Below, one piece after another: positions 1 through 6,196 of a stretch of DNA of 6,257 bases (positions are counted from its first letter, which is position 1; the number at the start of each line of letters is the position of its first letter). The notes below the pieces were generated by a model, which worked only from the letters and a program-made list of their open reading frames with translations, was not told where the DNA came from and searched no databases. The DNA is from Desulfovibrio sp. UBA2564 (GTDB lineage Bacteria; Desulfobacterota; Desulfovibrionia; Desulfovibrionales; Desulfovibrionaceae). A program made the position numbers and the translations under genes. Location of the stretch: contig DDLU01000043.1 in NCBI GenBank assembly GCA_002340305.1, positions 1 to 6,257 of the forward strand. Reading direction: 5' to 3'.

Positions 1-180
1 GTTAATGCCAGCGGAGAGTTAGGCCGCCGTATCCGCGACATGGGGCTTGTTCCCGGCACTGAATTTATGGTCGTTGGCCGTGCGCCTCTTGAAGATCCCG
101 TTGCCTTGCGGATGAAGGGCTTTACTTTGACCCTGCGTAATAACGAAGCTGACTATATCGTAGTTCAGCCGGGGGGTTAG
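1..180 (+). CDS. feoA: FeoA family ferrous iron transport protein, C-terminal part
   Basis: This is the last 59 codons of a small cytoplasmic protein; the start lies outside the window. The visible sequence carries the usual FeoA signature: RRIRDMGLVPGT (residues 9-20 of the fragment), then APLEDPVALRMKG and LTLRNNEADYIVV. This is the pattern of the SH3-like fold of FeoA (about 75-85 residues in the family), so only some 15-25 residues should be missing. FeoA is thought to bind FeoB and support ferrous iron uptake. The stop (178-180) is 3 bp before the feoB ATG, so the two genes form an operon and are probably translationally coupled. Any Fur site or promoter would be upstream of the window. 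The identification is firm from the motif and the feoB neighbour. Confidence 0.93.
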   Translation, partial: VNASGELGRRIRDMGLVPGTEFMVVGRAPLEDPVALRMKGFTLTLRNNEADYIVVQPGG

Positions 181-183
181 TAT

Positions 184-1218
184 ATGGGCAAGGAGTATTT
201 CGTAGCTGTTTCAGGCCAGCCCAACTGTGGTAAAAGTACTATGTTCAATGCGCTGACCGGGGCAACTGCGCGTGTAGGTAACTACCCGGGGATTACAGTC
301 GATCGTACTGAAGGCCGGTATTGCACTCCTGATTTTTGTGCCAATCTGGTTGACCTTCCCGGTACATATTCCCTCACTTCCTATTCCATGGAAGAAGTTG
401 TGGCACGTGATGTGATTGTTGATGAAAAGCCCGATGTGGTTATTAACATGCTTGATGCCACATCTCTTGAACGCTCACTGTACCTTGCGGTACAGTTTAT
501 GGAAATCGGCGTTCCTGTAGTTCTCGGATTGAACATGATGGACGAGGTGCGCAAAAAAGGCATTCGCATCGATACCAGGAAGCTCTCCGATCTTATGGGG
601 GTGCCCGTAATTGAGTGTATTGCACGAAGGGGAGTCGGCAAAGAAGAGCTTATGGAATCCGTTCAGACGGTCGTTGAAGAGACTAAAGGCGAGTGGAATC
701 CGGTAAATATTTCATATGGTCATGATCTTGATCCGGTTATTGAAGAGATGACAGCCCTGATCAAAGAAAATGAATTCATGACTGATCGTTATGATCCGCA
801 CTGGCTGGCGGTAAAGTATCTGGAAGAAGATGAAATTGTTATGAAAAGCGGTCGCAAGGCCGGCCCGGTGGCCGAGCAGCTTGAGCAGAAAGTTCAGACT
901 GTTTCCGAGCATATTCAGAAAACTCTGAATACCTATCCCGAAGCTGTTCTTGCTGATTATCGTTATGGTTTCATCAATTCCATTCTTAAGCAGGGTGTTA
1001 TCAGTCGTGAAGATGACTTGCGTTTTGACTTTTCTGACAAGGTTGATCTTGTCCTGACCCATAAATTTCTCGGTCCGGTAATCATGCTGCTCATCATGTA
1101 CGGCATGTTTTACATTACCTTTAATGTAGGTGCTGTACCGCAGGGCTGGGTTGAAGGCGGCTTTGCATGGTTTATACCGCAGGGTCATTACTGCCGGATG
1201 GTTTGCTCAAATCCATGA
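184..1218 (+). CDS. feoB: FeoB ferrous iron transporter, N-terminal G-protein part (gene frameshifted)
   Basis: This is the cytoplasmic GTPase half of the inner-membrane Fe(II) transporter. G1 is GQPNCGKST (residues 11-19), the G2/switch I region is GNYPGITVDRTEG (32-44), G3 is DLPG (57-60), G4 is NMMD (117-120) and G5 is the weaker CIARRG (145-150). A helical FeoB cytosolic region follows (about 180-285), then the first membrane helix after LTHKFLGPVIMLLIMYG (291-307). From about residue 331 the sequence (IPQGHYCRMVCSNP) no longer looks like FeoB, and it stops at 1216-1218. The expected continuation (AGSLLPDGLLKS) is in the -1 frame, in the 1167-2360 segment. Joined after F330, the product would be about 725 residues, normal for FeoB. 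The ATG at 184 follows feoA by 3 bp, with a G-rich stretch at 171-176 as a weak ribosome site. Confidence 0.9.
   Translation: MGKEYFVAVSGQPNCGKSTMFNALTGATARVGNYPGITVDRTEGRYCTPDFCANLVDLPGTYSLTSYSMEEVVARDVIVDEKPDVVINMLDATSLERSLYLAVQFMEIGVPVVLGLNMMDEVRKKGIRIDTRKLSDLMGVPVIECIARRGVGKEELMESVQTVVEETKGEWNPVNISYGHDLDPVIEEMTALIKENEFMTDRYDPHWLAVKYLEEDEIVMKSGRKAGPVAEQLEQKVQTVSEHIQKTLNTYPEAVLADYRYGFINSILKQGVISREDDLRFDFSDKVDLVLTHKFLGPVIMLLIMYGMFYITFNVGAVPQGWVEGGFAWFIPQGHYCRMVCSNP
1155..1215 (+). other. feoB frameshift interval (one base missing, or -1 slip)
   Basis: The upstream feoB frame is open until the TGA at 1216-1218, and the downstream frame is open only after a TGA at 1152-1154, so the switch must lie between. 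Homology fades just after GFAWF (codons ending at 1173). The sequence there is TGG TTT ATA CCG. If the T run at 1171-1173 had one more T, the reading would be W-F-Y-T-A-G-S-L-L-P-D-G, which fits FeoB. A one-base deletion or an under-called homopolymer is therefore the simplest reading. I see no canonical X-XXY-YYZ slippery heptamer for programmed -1 frameshifting. Confidence 0.85.
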
Positions 1219-2360
1219 TTACTTCCGGGGTCATTGATGGTGTTGGCGCAGTTATGGGCTTTACTCCATTGATCCTGATCATGTTTTCCATGCTTGTTTT
1301 TTTGGAAGACCTCGGCTACATGGCCCGTGTTTCTTACATGGTTGACCGTGTTTTCCGTTCGTTCGGTTTGCACGGTATGTCGATCATGCCTTTTATCATG
1401 TCCGGTGGACTTCCCGGCGGTTGTGCTGTTCCCGGCGTGATGACTTGCCGCACATTGCGTAGTCCCAAGGAACGTATAGCCACCATCCTGACCGCTCCGT
1501 TTATGATTTGCGGTGCGAAAACTACTGCATATCTCATGCTCGTTCGTGCATTCTACCCGGATAATGCAACTACGGTGATGTTTTGCCTGGTGCTTGTGTC
1601 CTGGGTGCTGGCACTTTGTTTCGGGCGTTTACTACGCTGGACTGCGCTTAAAGGTGAGTCTACCCCGTTTGTAATGGAGCTGCCGCCGTACCGTATCCCG
1701 ACCCTGCACGGGGTTGCTATCCACACTTGGGATCGCGTTTGGGAATACGTGAAAAAGGCCGGTACCGTAATTCTTGCCCTCTCTATTCTTATGTGGGCAC
1801 TGATGACCTTCCCGCAGTTGCCTGCTGAACGTGTTGCAGCCTTCGAATCCCAGCGTATTGAAGTGGCAGAGCAAAGTACGGCATGGTCAGGAACTGCTGA
1901 GGAGAAAGAAGTCAGGGTTGCAGAGGCTCTCGCAAAAATCAGCTACGATGAAGGTGAAGAAGCTCTCATGTATTCCTACGCAGGCCGTTTGAGTGAAGCG
2001 ATTTCTCCGGTAACTGATGTAGCCGGATTCCCATGGCAGGCTAACATTGCTTTTATCGGCGCATTTGCCGCTAAGGAAGTATTTGTGTCCACCATGTCCA
2101 CCGCTTATTCACTCGGCGAAGAGGATCCCGAAGAGGCTTTGCCACTCAGTAAAAAGATCGCAGCGGACAAGGCCTGGACTACTCCGGTGATCTGGTCGGT
2201 GTTTATCTTTTTGATGGTCTATGTTCCTTGCATGGTCACAGTGGCGGTTATCGCCCGTGAGACTAACTGGAAGTGGGCAACATTCTCCGTGTTTGGATCG
2301 TTGACTTTCGGTTACACCCTGTCGGTAATTATTTATCAAGTTGGGAATTTGCTGGTTTAG
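1167..2360 (+). CDS. feoB: FeoB ferrous iron transporter, C-terminal membrane part (gene frameshifted)
   Basis: This frame holds the membrane channel half of FeoB. Numbered from the ATG at 1167: LLPDGLLKS (8-16), VFLEDLGYMARVSYMVDR (44-61), the first gate region with GGCAVPGVMTCRT (84-96) and PFMICGAKTTAYLML (111-125), the amphipathic segment DRVWEYVKKAGTVIL (189-203), the second gate region with FAAKEVFVSTMS (300-311), and the terminal helices with VYVPCMVTVAVIARET (351-366). A charged stretch of about 60 residues (220-280) separates the two halves, probably a soluble loop. This is very unlikely to be a separate gene: the true reading enters from the upstream frame. The ATG at 1167 does have GAAGG 9 bases upstream, so independent initiation cannot be excluded. 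The KTTAY sequence after the gate cysteine differs from the RLPVY I expect in classical FeoB. Confidence 0.9.
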   Translation: MVYTAGSLLPDGLLKSMITSGVIDGVGAVMGFTPLILIMFSMLVFLEDLGYMARVSYMVDRVFRSFGLHGMSIMPFIMSGGLPGGCAVPGVMTCRTLRSPKERIATILTAPFMICGAKTTAYLMLVRAFYPDNATTVMFCLVLVSWVLALCFGRLLRWTALKGESTPFVMELPPYRIPTLHGVAIHTWDRVWEYVKKAGTVILALSILMWALMTFPQLPAERVAAFESQRIEVAEQSTAWSGTAEEKEVRVAEALAKISYDEGEEALMYSYAGRLSEAISPVTDVAGFPWQANIAFIGAFAAKEVFVSTMSTAYSLGEEDPEEALPLSKKIAADKAWTTPVIWSVFIFLMVYVPCMVTVAVIARETNWKWATFSVFGSLTFGYTLSVIIYQVGNLLV

Positions 2361-2383
2361 TAAATTCATTTATATGAATGTTT

Positions 2384-2419
2384 AGGCCGCAATATCTTTC
2401 ATTATATTGCGGCCTTTTT
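2384..2419 (+). terminator. Intrinsic terminator of the feoAB operon
   Basis: A perfect 12-bp inverted repeat, AGGCCGCAATAT (2384-2395) and ATATTGCGGCCT (2404-2415), encloses an 8-base loop and runs into a T tract (2415-2419). It begins 23 bases after the feoB stop. A weaker 6-bp hairpin (ATTCAT/ATGAAT, 2364-2379) lies just before it. Confidence 0.92.
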
Positions 2420-2506
2420 GGTGTGCAGACTGAGGTGCTCATAGTATAGATGGAATAGAGTATGCATTAAATTTCCTGAAGGCAATTCTTTCCTATAGGA
2501 GTGAAT
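2420..2506 (+). promoter_or_regulatory. Leader of the orphan gene with ribosome binding site; possible weak promoter
   Basis: Because a strong terminator precedes it, the next gene should have its own promoter here. The best candidate is TATAGA (2445-2450) as -10, with a poor -35, TGTGCA (2422-2427), 17 bases upstream; this is only suggestive. The ribosome site AGGAG (2497-2501) is clear and lies 5 bases before the ATG at 2507. It overlaps the alternative GTG at 2501, which argues for the ATG as the start. I see no convincing sigma-54 or sigma-28 promoter. Confidence 0.35.
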
Positions 2507-2995
2507 ATGAATATTCAAGGTTCAAGTTTTTTTTCGCAGGCAGGAGTAGCGGGCCGTTCCGGTGTTGCGGGCAGTAGCAATAAAAAATCCGGTATAGACT
2601 CTAGTGTAAACGTAAATAGTTTTGATGGGGTTTTAGAAGAGGTACAAAATAAGAAAGCTTCGTCTGGGAAAGACTTGCCCTTGGAAGAATATCAACTTCC
2701 AAAATGGTATTGCGAGTTTAGTCCTCCATGCCTGATATATGATCAAAAAATCGGCGAAAAAATTAATATGAAAAAGTATAATTTTATGCAGAAACATAAG
2801 CGTGAGATTTCTGAGTATTCCGGTATGCTTCACGAAGCCTTAAGCCATGTGTACGATAAATATGGGATTACAAAATTTTCAGATTTTGCGAAATACTCTG
2901 AGGCGGAAGTAGAAGCCGAATTTCGTAAGGTTCTTTCACAAAATGAAGGAGTTGAAAAGTTAATGGAAACCTTGAACGTAAGTGAAAGATTTTAG
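2507..2995 (+). CDS. Hypothetical protein, 162 aa, Ser/Gly-rich N-terminus
   Basis: I do not recognise this protein. Residues 1-40 are low in complexity (Ser, Gly, Ala, Asn: SSFFSQAGVAGRSGVAGSS and so on) and have no hydrophobic core, so it is not a Sec signal peptide. Residues 60-85 hold an aromatic and proline-rich block, LPKWYCEFSPPCLIYD (64-79), and IGEKI follows. Residues 88-160 are charged and probably helical, ending in a Glu/Lys-rich segment (SEAEVEAEFRKVLSQNEGVEKLMETLNV). There are two cysteines (69, 75) and no transmembrane helix. The ATG at 2507 is preferred over the GTG at 2501 because AGGAG (2497-2501) sits 5 bases before it and overlaps the GTG. The gene stands alone between a terminator and a hairpin. 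Its DNA is much more A+T-rich than feoB (15 G/C among the 60 bases 2761-2820, against 35 in feoB 1381-1440), which hints at a recent or foreign origin. The coding call is supported by the ribosome site and the uninterrupted frame. Confidence 0.75.
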   Translation: MNIQGSSFFSQAGVAGRSGVAGSSNKKSGIDSSVNVNSFDGVLEEVQNKKASSGKDLPLEEYQLPKWYCEFSPPCLIYDQKIGEKINMKKYNFMQKHKREISEYSGMLHEALSHVYDKYGITKFSDFAKYSEAEVEAEFRKVLSQNEGVEKLMETLNVSERF

Positions 2996-3035
2996 GGATA
3001 ATATTAAATAGCACGGTTTATCCGATATAACAGCA

Positions 3036-3075
3036 AAAGGCGGAGTGTTCGGGTGGTAACGAACATTCCGCCTTT
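3036..3075. terminator. Long hairpin between convergent genes, probable bidirectional terminator
   Basis: A 16-bp stem with one G-T wobble pairs 3036-3051 (AAAGGCGGAGTGTTCG) with 3060-3075 (CGAACATTCCGCCTTT) around an 8-base loop. It lies 40 bases after the stop of the 162-residue gene (+) and about 40 bases after the stop of the small winged-helix gene (-). The T tracts are short: four on the minus strand and three on the plus strand. Position and symmetry suggest it serves both genes. Confidence 0.75.
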
Positions 3076-3114
3076 GTGCGTGGCGTTAGTGATGTGAGAC
3101 TATAGAAAAAAATC

Positions 3115-3285
3115 TTAAAGAGGCTCGTAGTAACAGCGTTTGGGGCTGTGAACCTTACCCGCTTCCCTAAGTGCCTTAATAGCTTTGGATACATCTTTGG
3201 ATTCTTCGCCGATTGCTTTAGCGACATCACCGGGACGAACAGGTTTACCAGCTTCTTTCATTGCTTCGAGTACTTTATCTTGCAT
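3115..3285 (-). CDS. Small winged-helix DNA-binding protein, 56 aa
   Basis: A complete 56-codon gene beginning MQDKVLEAMKEAGKPVRPGD and ending SPKRCYYEPL. The pattern is a minimal winged helix-turn-helix: helix 1 (residues 2-11), KPVRPGDVAKAIG (14-26) as helix 2 and the turn, SKDVSKAIKALREAG (29-43) as the recognition helix, then KVHSPKRCYYE (44-54) as the wing. This resembles MarR/ArsR-like cores, and I associate such stand-alone domains with Desulfovibrio-type bacteria. It has no ligand or dimerisation domain, so it may act as a small regulator or nucleoid-type protein; the function is inferred. The start is supported by AAGGAG (complement at 3292-3297) 6 bases upstream and by a good promoter. 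It is convergent with the 162-residue gene and shares the hairpin at 3036-3075. The gene is too short for many ORF callers. Confidence 0.88.
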   Translation of the reverse strand: MQDKVLEAMKEAGKPVRPGDVAKAIGEESKDVSKAIKALREAGKVHSPKRCYYEPL

Positions 3286-3318
3286 TGGAATCTCCTTATT
3301 TATTGCTGTTGATAATTA

Positions 3319-3347
3319 TTACTATTTATTTTTGAGTTTGCTGTCAA
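3319..3347 (-). promoter_or_regulatory. Sigma-70-type promoter of the small winged-helix gene
   Basis: Reading the minus strand, a perfect -35 TTGACA (complement at 3342-3347) is followed after 17 bases by a weak -10 TAGTAA (complement at 3319-3324), in an A+T-rich spacer. Initiation near 3312 would give a leader of about 26 bases with the ribosome site at 3297-3292. The -35 match is strong and the -10 only partial. Confidence 0.6.
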
Positions 3348-3349
3348 CA

Positions 3350-3387
3350 TAAAAATTAAGCCCGCATGAAAAATTTCAGGCGGGCTT
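3350..3387 (-). terminator. Intrinsic terminator, probably of clpB
   Basis: AAGCCCGC (3358-3365) pairs with GCGGGCTT (3380-3387). An A-G mismatch and a few inner A+T pairs (TGAA 3367-3370 with TTCA 3375-3378) extend the stem. On the minus strand the stem is followed by AATTTTTA (complement at 3350-3357), a usable U tract; the plus strand has none. It lies about 165 bases after the clpB stop and just before the promoter of the small winged-helix gene. Confidence 0.75.
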
Positions 3388-3496
3388 GAGAAATATGCTT
3401 TTTATGGGGAAGTCAATAAGGGAGGCAAAGTGTAGTTTTAACGCAAGGCTCTGTGAAGCGCGAAGCCATACTAGAGAGTTTTGAAGGGGATGGGGT
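3388..3496. other. Intergenic stretch without a gene
   Basis: No open frame with a plausible ribosome site is visible. The segment contains CTTCGCGCTTCACAGAGCC (minus strand, about 3447-3466) and a TTTTGAAG copy (3479-3486) that recurs in the hairpin at 3513-3520. It may be the tail of the adjacent repeat element and would form part of the clpB 3' untranslated RNA. Confidence 0.5.
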
Positions 3497-3547
3497 CTGG
3501 GGAAGGGGAAACTTTTGAAGAAGTTTCTCCTTCCCCAGCCGTCGGAG
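3497..3547 (-). repeat. Hairpin repeat element, copy 1, downstream of clpB
   Basis: Read on the minus strand the element opens with CTCCGACGGC (complement at 3538-3547), then a large hairpin. Bases 3497-3514 pair with 3521-3538 over 18 bp (one G-T wobble) around a 6-base loop (TTGAAG, 3515-3520). It begins 7 bases after the clpB stop, so it is transcribed with clpB. The G-rich/C-rich stem made of GGGGAA blocks with an AACTT end resembles abundant extragenic repeats I recall from Desulfovibrio genomes. It lacks a T tract directly after the stem, so it is probably a repeat or mRNA-stabilising element rather than the main terminator. A second copy is at 6197-6257. Confidence 0.75.
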
Positions 3548-3553
3548 GCATCT

Positions 3554-6175
3554 TTATTCAGTCTTAAATTCCAAGCCTTCATCCCCGGCATCGATATTAA
3601 TTGCATGATCCTCACGCAATTCACCGCCGATGATTTTTTTCGCCAGCGGAGTTTCCACATGCGATTGCAGATATCTGCGCAGCGGCCTTGCCCCGTAGAT
3701 AGGGTCGTAGGACGCATGGGCAATGAATGCCTTGGCCTTGTCGGTGACATCCATGGACATTTTCTGCTCTTCGAGGCGTGCCCGCAGTCCTGCAAGTTGC
3801 AAGTCTACGATCTGGACGAGGTCCTTTTCGAGTAGCGGCTTGAAGAGTACTGTTTCGTCAACACGGTTCAGGAATTCAGGTCTGAAGTGGTTACGCAGCA
3901 CGTTCATTACGCCATCCTGCACACCATTCTTAAATTCGCCGCTTTCTTCTATTCCTTCAAGCATAAGCTGGGAACCGAGGTTGGAGGTCATGATGATGAT
4001 GGTGTTCTTGCAATCAACGGTGCGGCCTTGTGAATCTGTGATTCGACCGTCATCAAGAATTTGCAGCAGTACGTTGAAGACATCACTGTGCGCTTTTTCA
4101 ATTTCATCGAAGAGCACTACAGAGTAGGGTTTACGGCGAATGGCTTCGGTGAGCTGACCTCCTTCATCATAACCGATGTAACCCGGAGGTGCTCCGATGA
4201 GCCGTGCTACCGCATGCTTTTCCATGTATTCGGACATGTCCATGCGCACGATGTTTTCTTCGCTGTCAAAGAGTGCTTCAGCCAGAGCCTTGCAAAGCTC
4301 GGTTTTACCAACCCCGGTAGGACCGAGGAAGATAAATGAGCCGATAGGCCTTGAAGGATCTTTCAAGCCTGCGCGTGCACGCAGCACCGCTTCGGAAACA
4401 GCGCGGACCGCATCATCCTGACCGATTACACGGTTATGCAGGATTTCTTCAAGGCGGAGCAGCTTTTCACGTTCACCTTCAACAAGGCGGTTGACCGGAA
4501 TCCCGGTCCAGCGGGAGATGATCCCGGCAATGTCATCCGGGCCGACAAATTCCTTGAGTAGACGTTTGCTGTCCGCAATGACTTTGTCGTCTTCACCTTC
4601 TATATCGTCAGAGATAGCTTCGAGTTGGCTTTCCAGACCGGGTAGTACGGAATAGGTCAATTCCGATGCCCGGCCGAGATCGCCTTTGCGCTGGGCTTCT
4701 TCAATATCAATTCTGGTTTTTTCAATCTGGGCCTTGAGGTCACGCACGGTATCGATGGAACCTTTTTCTTTTTCCCACTGCTCAACCAGTTCAGACTGCT
4801 TGATTTTCATCTCAGTGAGGGAATCTTCCAGCTTGGAAAGACGTTCACGGGATGCAGCGTCCTCTTCTTTGCGCAGGGCCTCGCGTTCGATTTCAGCCTG
4901 CATGATCTGGCGGTTGATTTTATCCAGCTCATAGGGCTGGGAGTCGATCTCGGTACGGATCATGGCTGCTGCTTCATCAATGAGGTCAATTGCTTTATCC
5001 GGCAACTGACGGTCAGTGATGTAGCGGGCGGAAAGGCTTGCTGCTTCCACCAGCGCACTATCACTGATGCGCACACCGTGATGCACTTCAAAGCGTTCTT
5101 TCAGACCACGCAGAATTGAGATAGTGTCCTCTACGGTAGGTTCTTCCGTCAGGATGGTCTGGAAGCGGCGTTCGAGAGCAGGGTCTTTCTCAATATACTT
5201 ACGGTACTCGTCAGTGGTAGTCGCGCCGATGCAGTGAAGTTCGCCACGGGCCAGCATGGGTTTGAGCAGATTCCCGGCATCCATAGCACCATCGGTTTTA
5301 CCTGCGCCGACAATGGTGTGGATTTCATCAATAAAGATGATAATCTGGCCCTCGGATTCCTGAACTTCCTTGAGCACAGCCTTGAGGCGTTCCTCAAATT
5401 CACCGCGATATTTGGCACCCGCAATGAGCGCACCCATGTCGAGCATGAAGACAGTTTTGTCTTTCAAACCTTCGGGAACGTCCTGTTTGACGATGCGTTG
5501 GGCAAGTCCTTCGATGATAGCGGTTTTACCGACCCCGGCCTCTCCAATGAGTATTGGGTTGTTTTTGGTGCGCCTCGAGAGGATGCGGATTACGCGCCGG
5601 ATTTCAGAATCACGACCGATGACCGGATCAAGCTTGCCTTTGCGGGCTTCTTCTACCAGATCGCGCCCGTATTTCTTGAGCGCATCGTAGGTGGCTTCCG
5701 GATTATCGGTGGTTACACGCTGATTACCGCGAATGGAGGTCATGGCTTCCAGTACTTTGTCTTTGGTCAGGCCGAAAGTCTTGTTTACCTTGCCTGCTCC
5801 GGTGGAGCCGTGCTCGTCCATGATAGCAAGGAAAAGGTGTTCCACGCTGATGAATTCGTCCTGCATGCGCTGGGCGATTTCTTCAGAGGCCACAATAATC
5901 CTGTTCAACCGCTGGGTGACAAAGACCTGACCGGGCTGAGCACCGGGACCGCTGACACGGGGCAGTTTGCGGATTTCATCCTCGACAGACTTTTTATAGT
6001 CTGCGGGATTGATGGAAGATTTTTCGAGAATCTTGGAAACGATTCCTTTTTCCTGCTGGGTAAGAGCGAGGAGCAGGTGTTCCACTTCTATCTGCTGCTG
6101 ACCGTTCTTTACAGCCAGAGATTGTGCCGCAGCAATTGCGTCGTTGGTTTTTTGTGTGAATTTGTTCGGATCCAT
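3554..6175 (-). CDS. clpB: ATP-dependent chaperone ClpB (Hsp100 disaggregase)
   Basis: An 873-residue cytoplasmic AAA+ disaggregase that forms hexamers and, with DnaK/DnaJ/GrpE, pulls polypeptides out of aggregates. Domains in order: double Clp N-domain (about 1-148); NBD1 with Walker A GEAGVGKT (211-218), pore loop KYRGEF (255-260), Walker B IIIFIDE (278-284) and arginine fingers ERR (335-337); coiled-coil M domain (about 408-530), which separates ClpB from ClpA and ClpC; NBD2 with Walker A GPTGVGKT (618-625), pore loop GYIGYDEG (665-672), Walker B VVLFDE (686-691) and sensor-2 GAR (828-830). All catalytic motifs are intact and the length is typical. The ATG at 6175 is chosen because MDPNKFTQKT is the family start and AAGGAG (complement at 6183-6188) lies 7 bases upstream. 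An ATG at 6241 in frame would add 22 residues from the repeat and is rejected. No CIRCE or sigma-32 site is visible before the window ends. Confidence 0.97.
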   Translation of the reverse strand: MDPNKFTQKTNDAIAAAQSLAVKNGQQQIEVEHLLLALTQQEKGIVSKILEKSSINPADYKKSVEDEIRKLPRVSGPGAQPGQVFVTQRLNRIIVASEEIAQRMQDEFISVEHLFLAIMDEHGSTGAGKVNKTFGLTKDKVLEAMTSIRGNQRVTTDNPEATYDALKKYGRDLVEEARKGKLDPVIGRDSEIRRVIRILSRRTKNNPILIGEAGVGKTAIIEGLAQRIVKQDVPEGLKDKTVFMLDMGALIAGAKYRGEFEERLKAVLKEVQESEGQIIIFIDEIHTIVGAGKTDGAMDAGNLLKPMLARGELHCIGATTTDEYRKYIEKDPALERRFQTILTEEPTVEDTISILRGLKERFEVHHGVRISDSALVEAASLSARYITDRQLPDKAIDLIDEAAAMIRTEIDSQPYELDKINRQIMQAEIEREALRKEEDAASRERLSKLEDSLTEMKIKQSELVEQWEKEKGSIDTVRDLKAQIEKTRIDIEEAQRKGDLGRASELTYSVLPGLESQLEAISDDIEGEDDKVIADSKRLLKEFVGPDDIAGIISRWTGIPVNRLVEGEREKLLRLEEILHNRVIGQDDAVRAVSEAVLRARAGLKDPSRPIGSFIFLGPTGVGKTELCKALAEALFDSEENIVRMDMSEYMEKHAVARLIGAPPGYIGYDEGGQLTEAIRRKPYSVVLFDEIEKAHSDVFNVLLQILDDGRITDSQGRTVDCKNTIIIMTSNLGSQLMLEGIEESGEFKNGVQDGVMNVLRNHFRPEFLNRVDETVLFKPLLEKDLVQIVDLQLAGLRARLEEQKMSMDVTDKAKAFIAHASYDPIYGARPLRRYLQSHVETPLAKKIIGGELREDHAINIDAGDEGLEFKTE

Positions 6176-6182
6176 ATACAGT

Positions 6183-6188
6183 CTCCTT
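6183..6188 (-). promoter_or_regulatory. Ribosome binding site of clpB that decides its start
   Basis: The minus strand reads AAGGAG, 7 bases before the ATG at 6175. It fixes the start at 6175 and rules out the upstream in-frame ATG at 6241, which lies inside the repeat. Confidence 0.85.
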
Positions 6189-6196
6189 TTATTTGT

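Noticed and set aside
1150..1180. Programmed -1 ribosomal frameshifting in feoB
   Set aside because: No canonical slippery heptamer and no obvious stimulatory hairpin directly downstream; a missing base explains the data more simply.
2501..2506. GTG at 2501 as start of the orphan gene
   Set aside because: The GTG overlaps the AGGAG ribosome site; the ATG at 2507 has the correct 5-base spacing.
3018..3230. 70-codon minus-strand frame overlapping the small winged-helix gene
   Set aside because: It lies in another frame across the convergent hairpin and the 56-codon gene, has no family resemblance, and competes with a gene that has a ribosome site and promoter.
3515..3835. 106-codon plus-strand frame antisense to the end of clpB
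   Set aside because: It begins in the repeat hairpin and runs antisense through conserved clpB codons; it is a shadow of the real gene.
5741..5743. Internal ATG at ClpB Met145 as the start of a short ClpB lacking the N-domain
   Set aside because: Short ClpB forms from internal initiation are known in other bacteria at about this position, but here the only G-rich stretch (GGAAG) is just 2 bases from the ATG, too close to act as a ribosome site.
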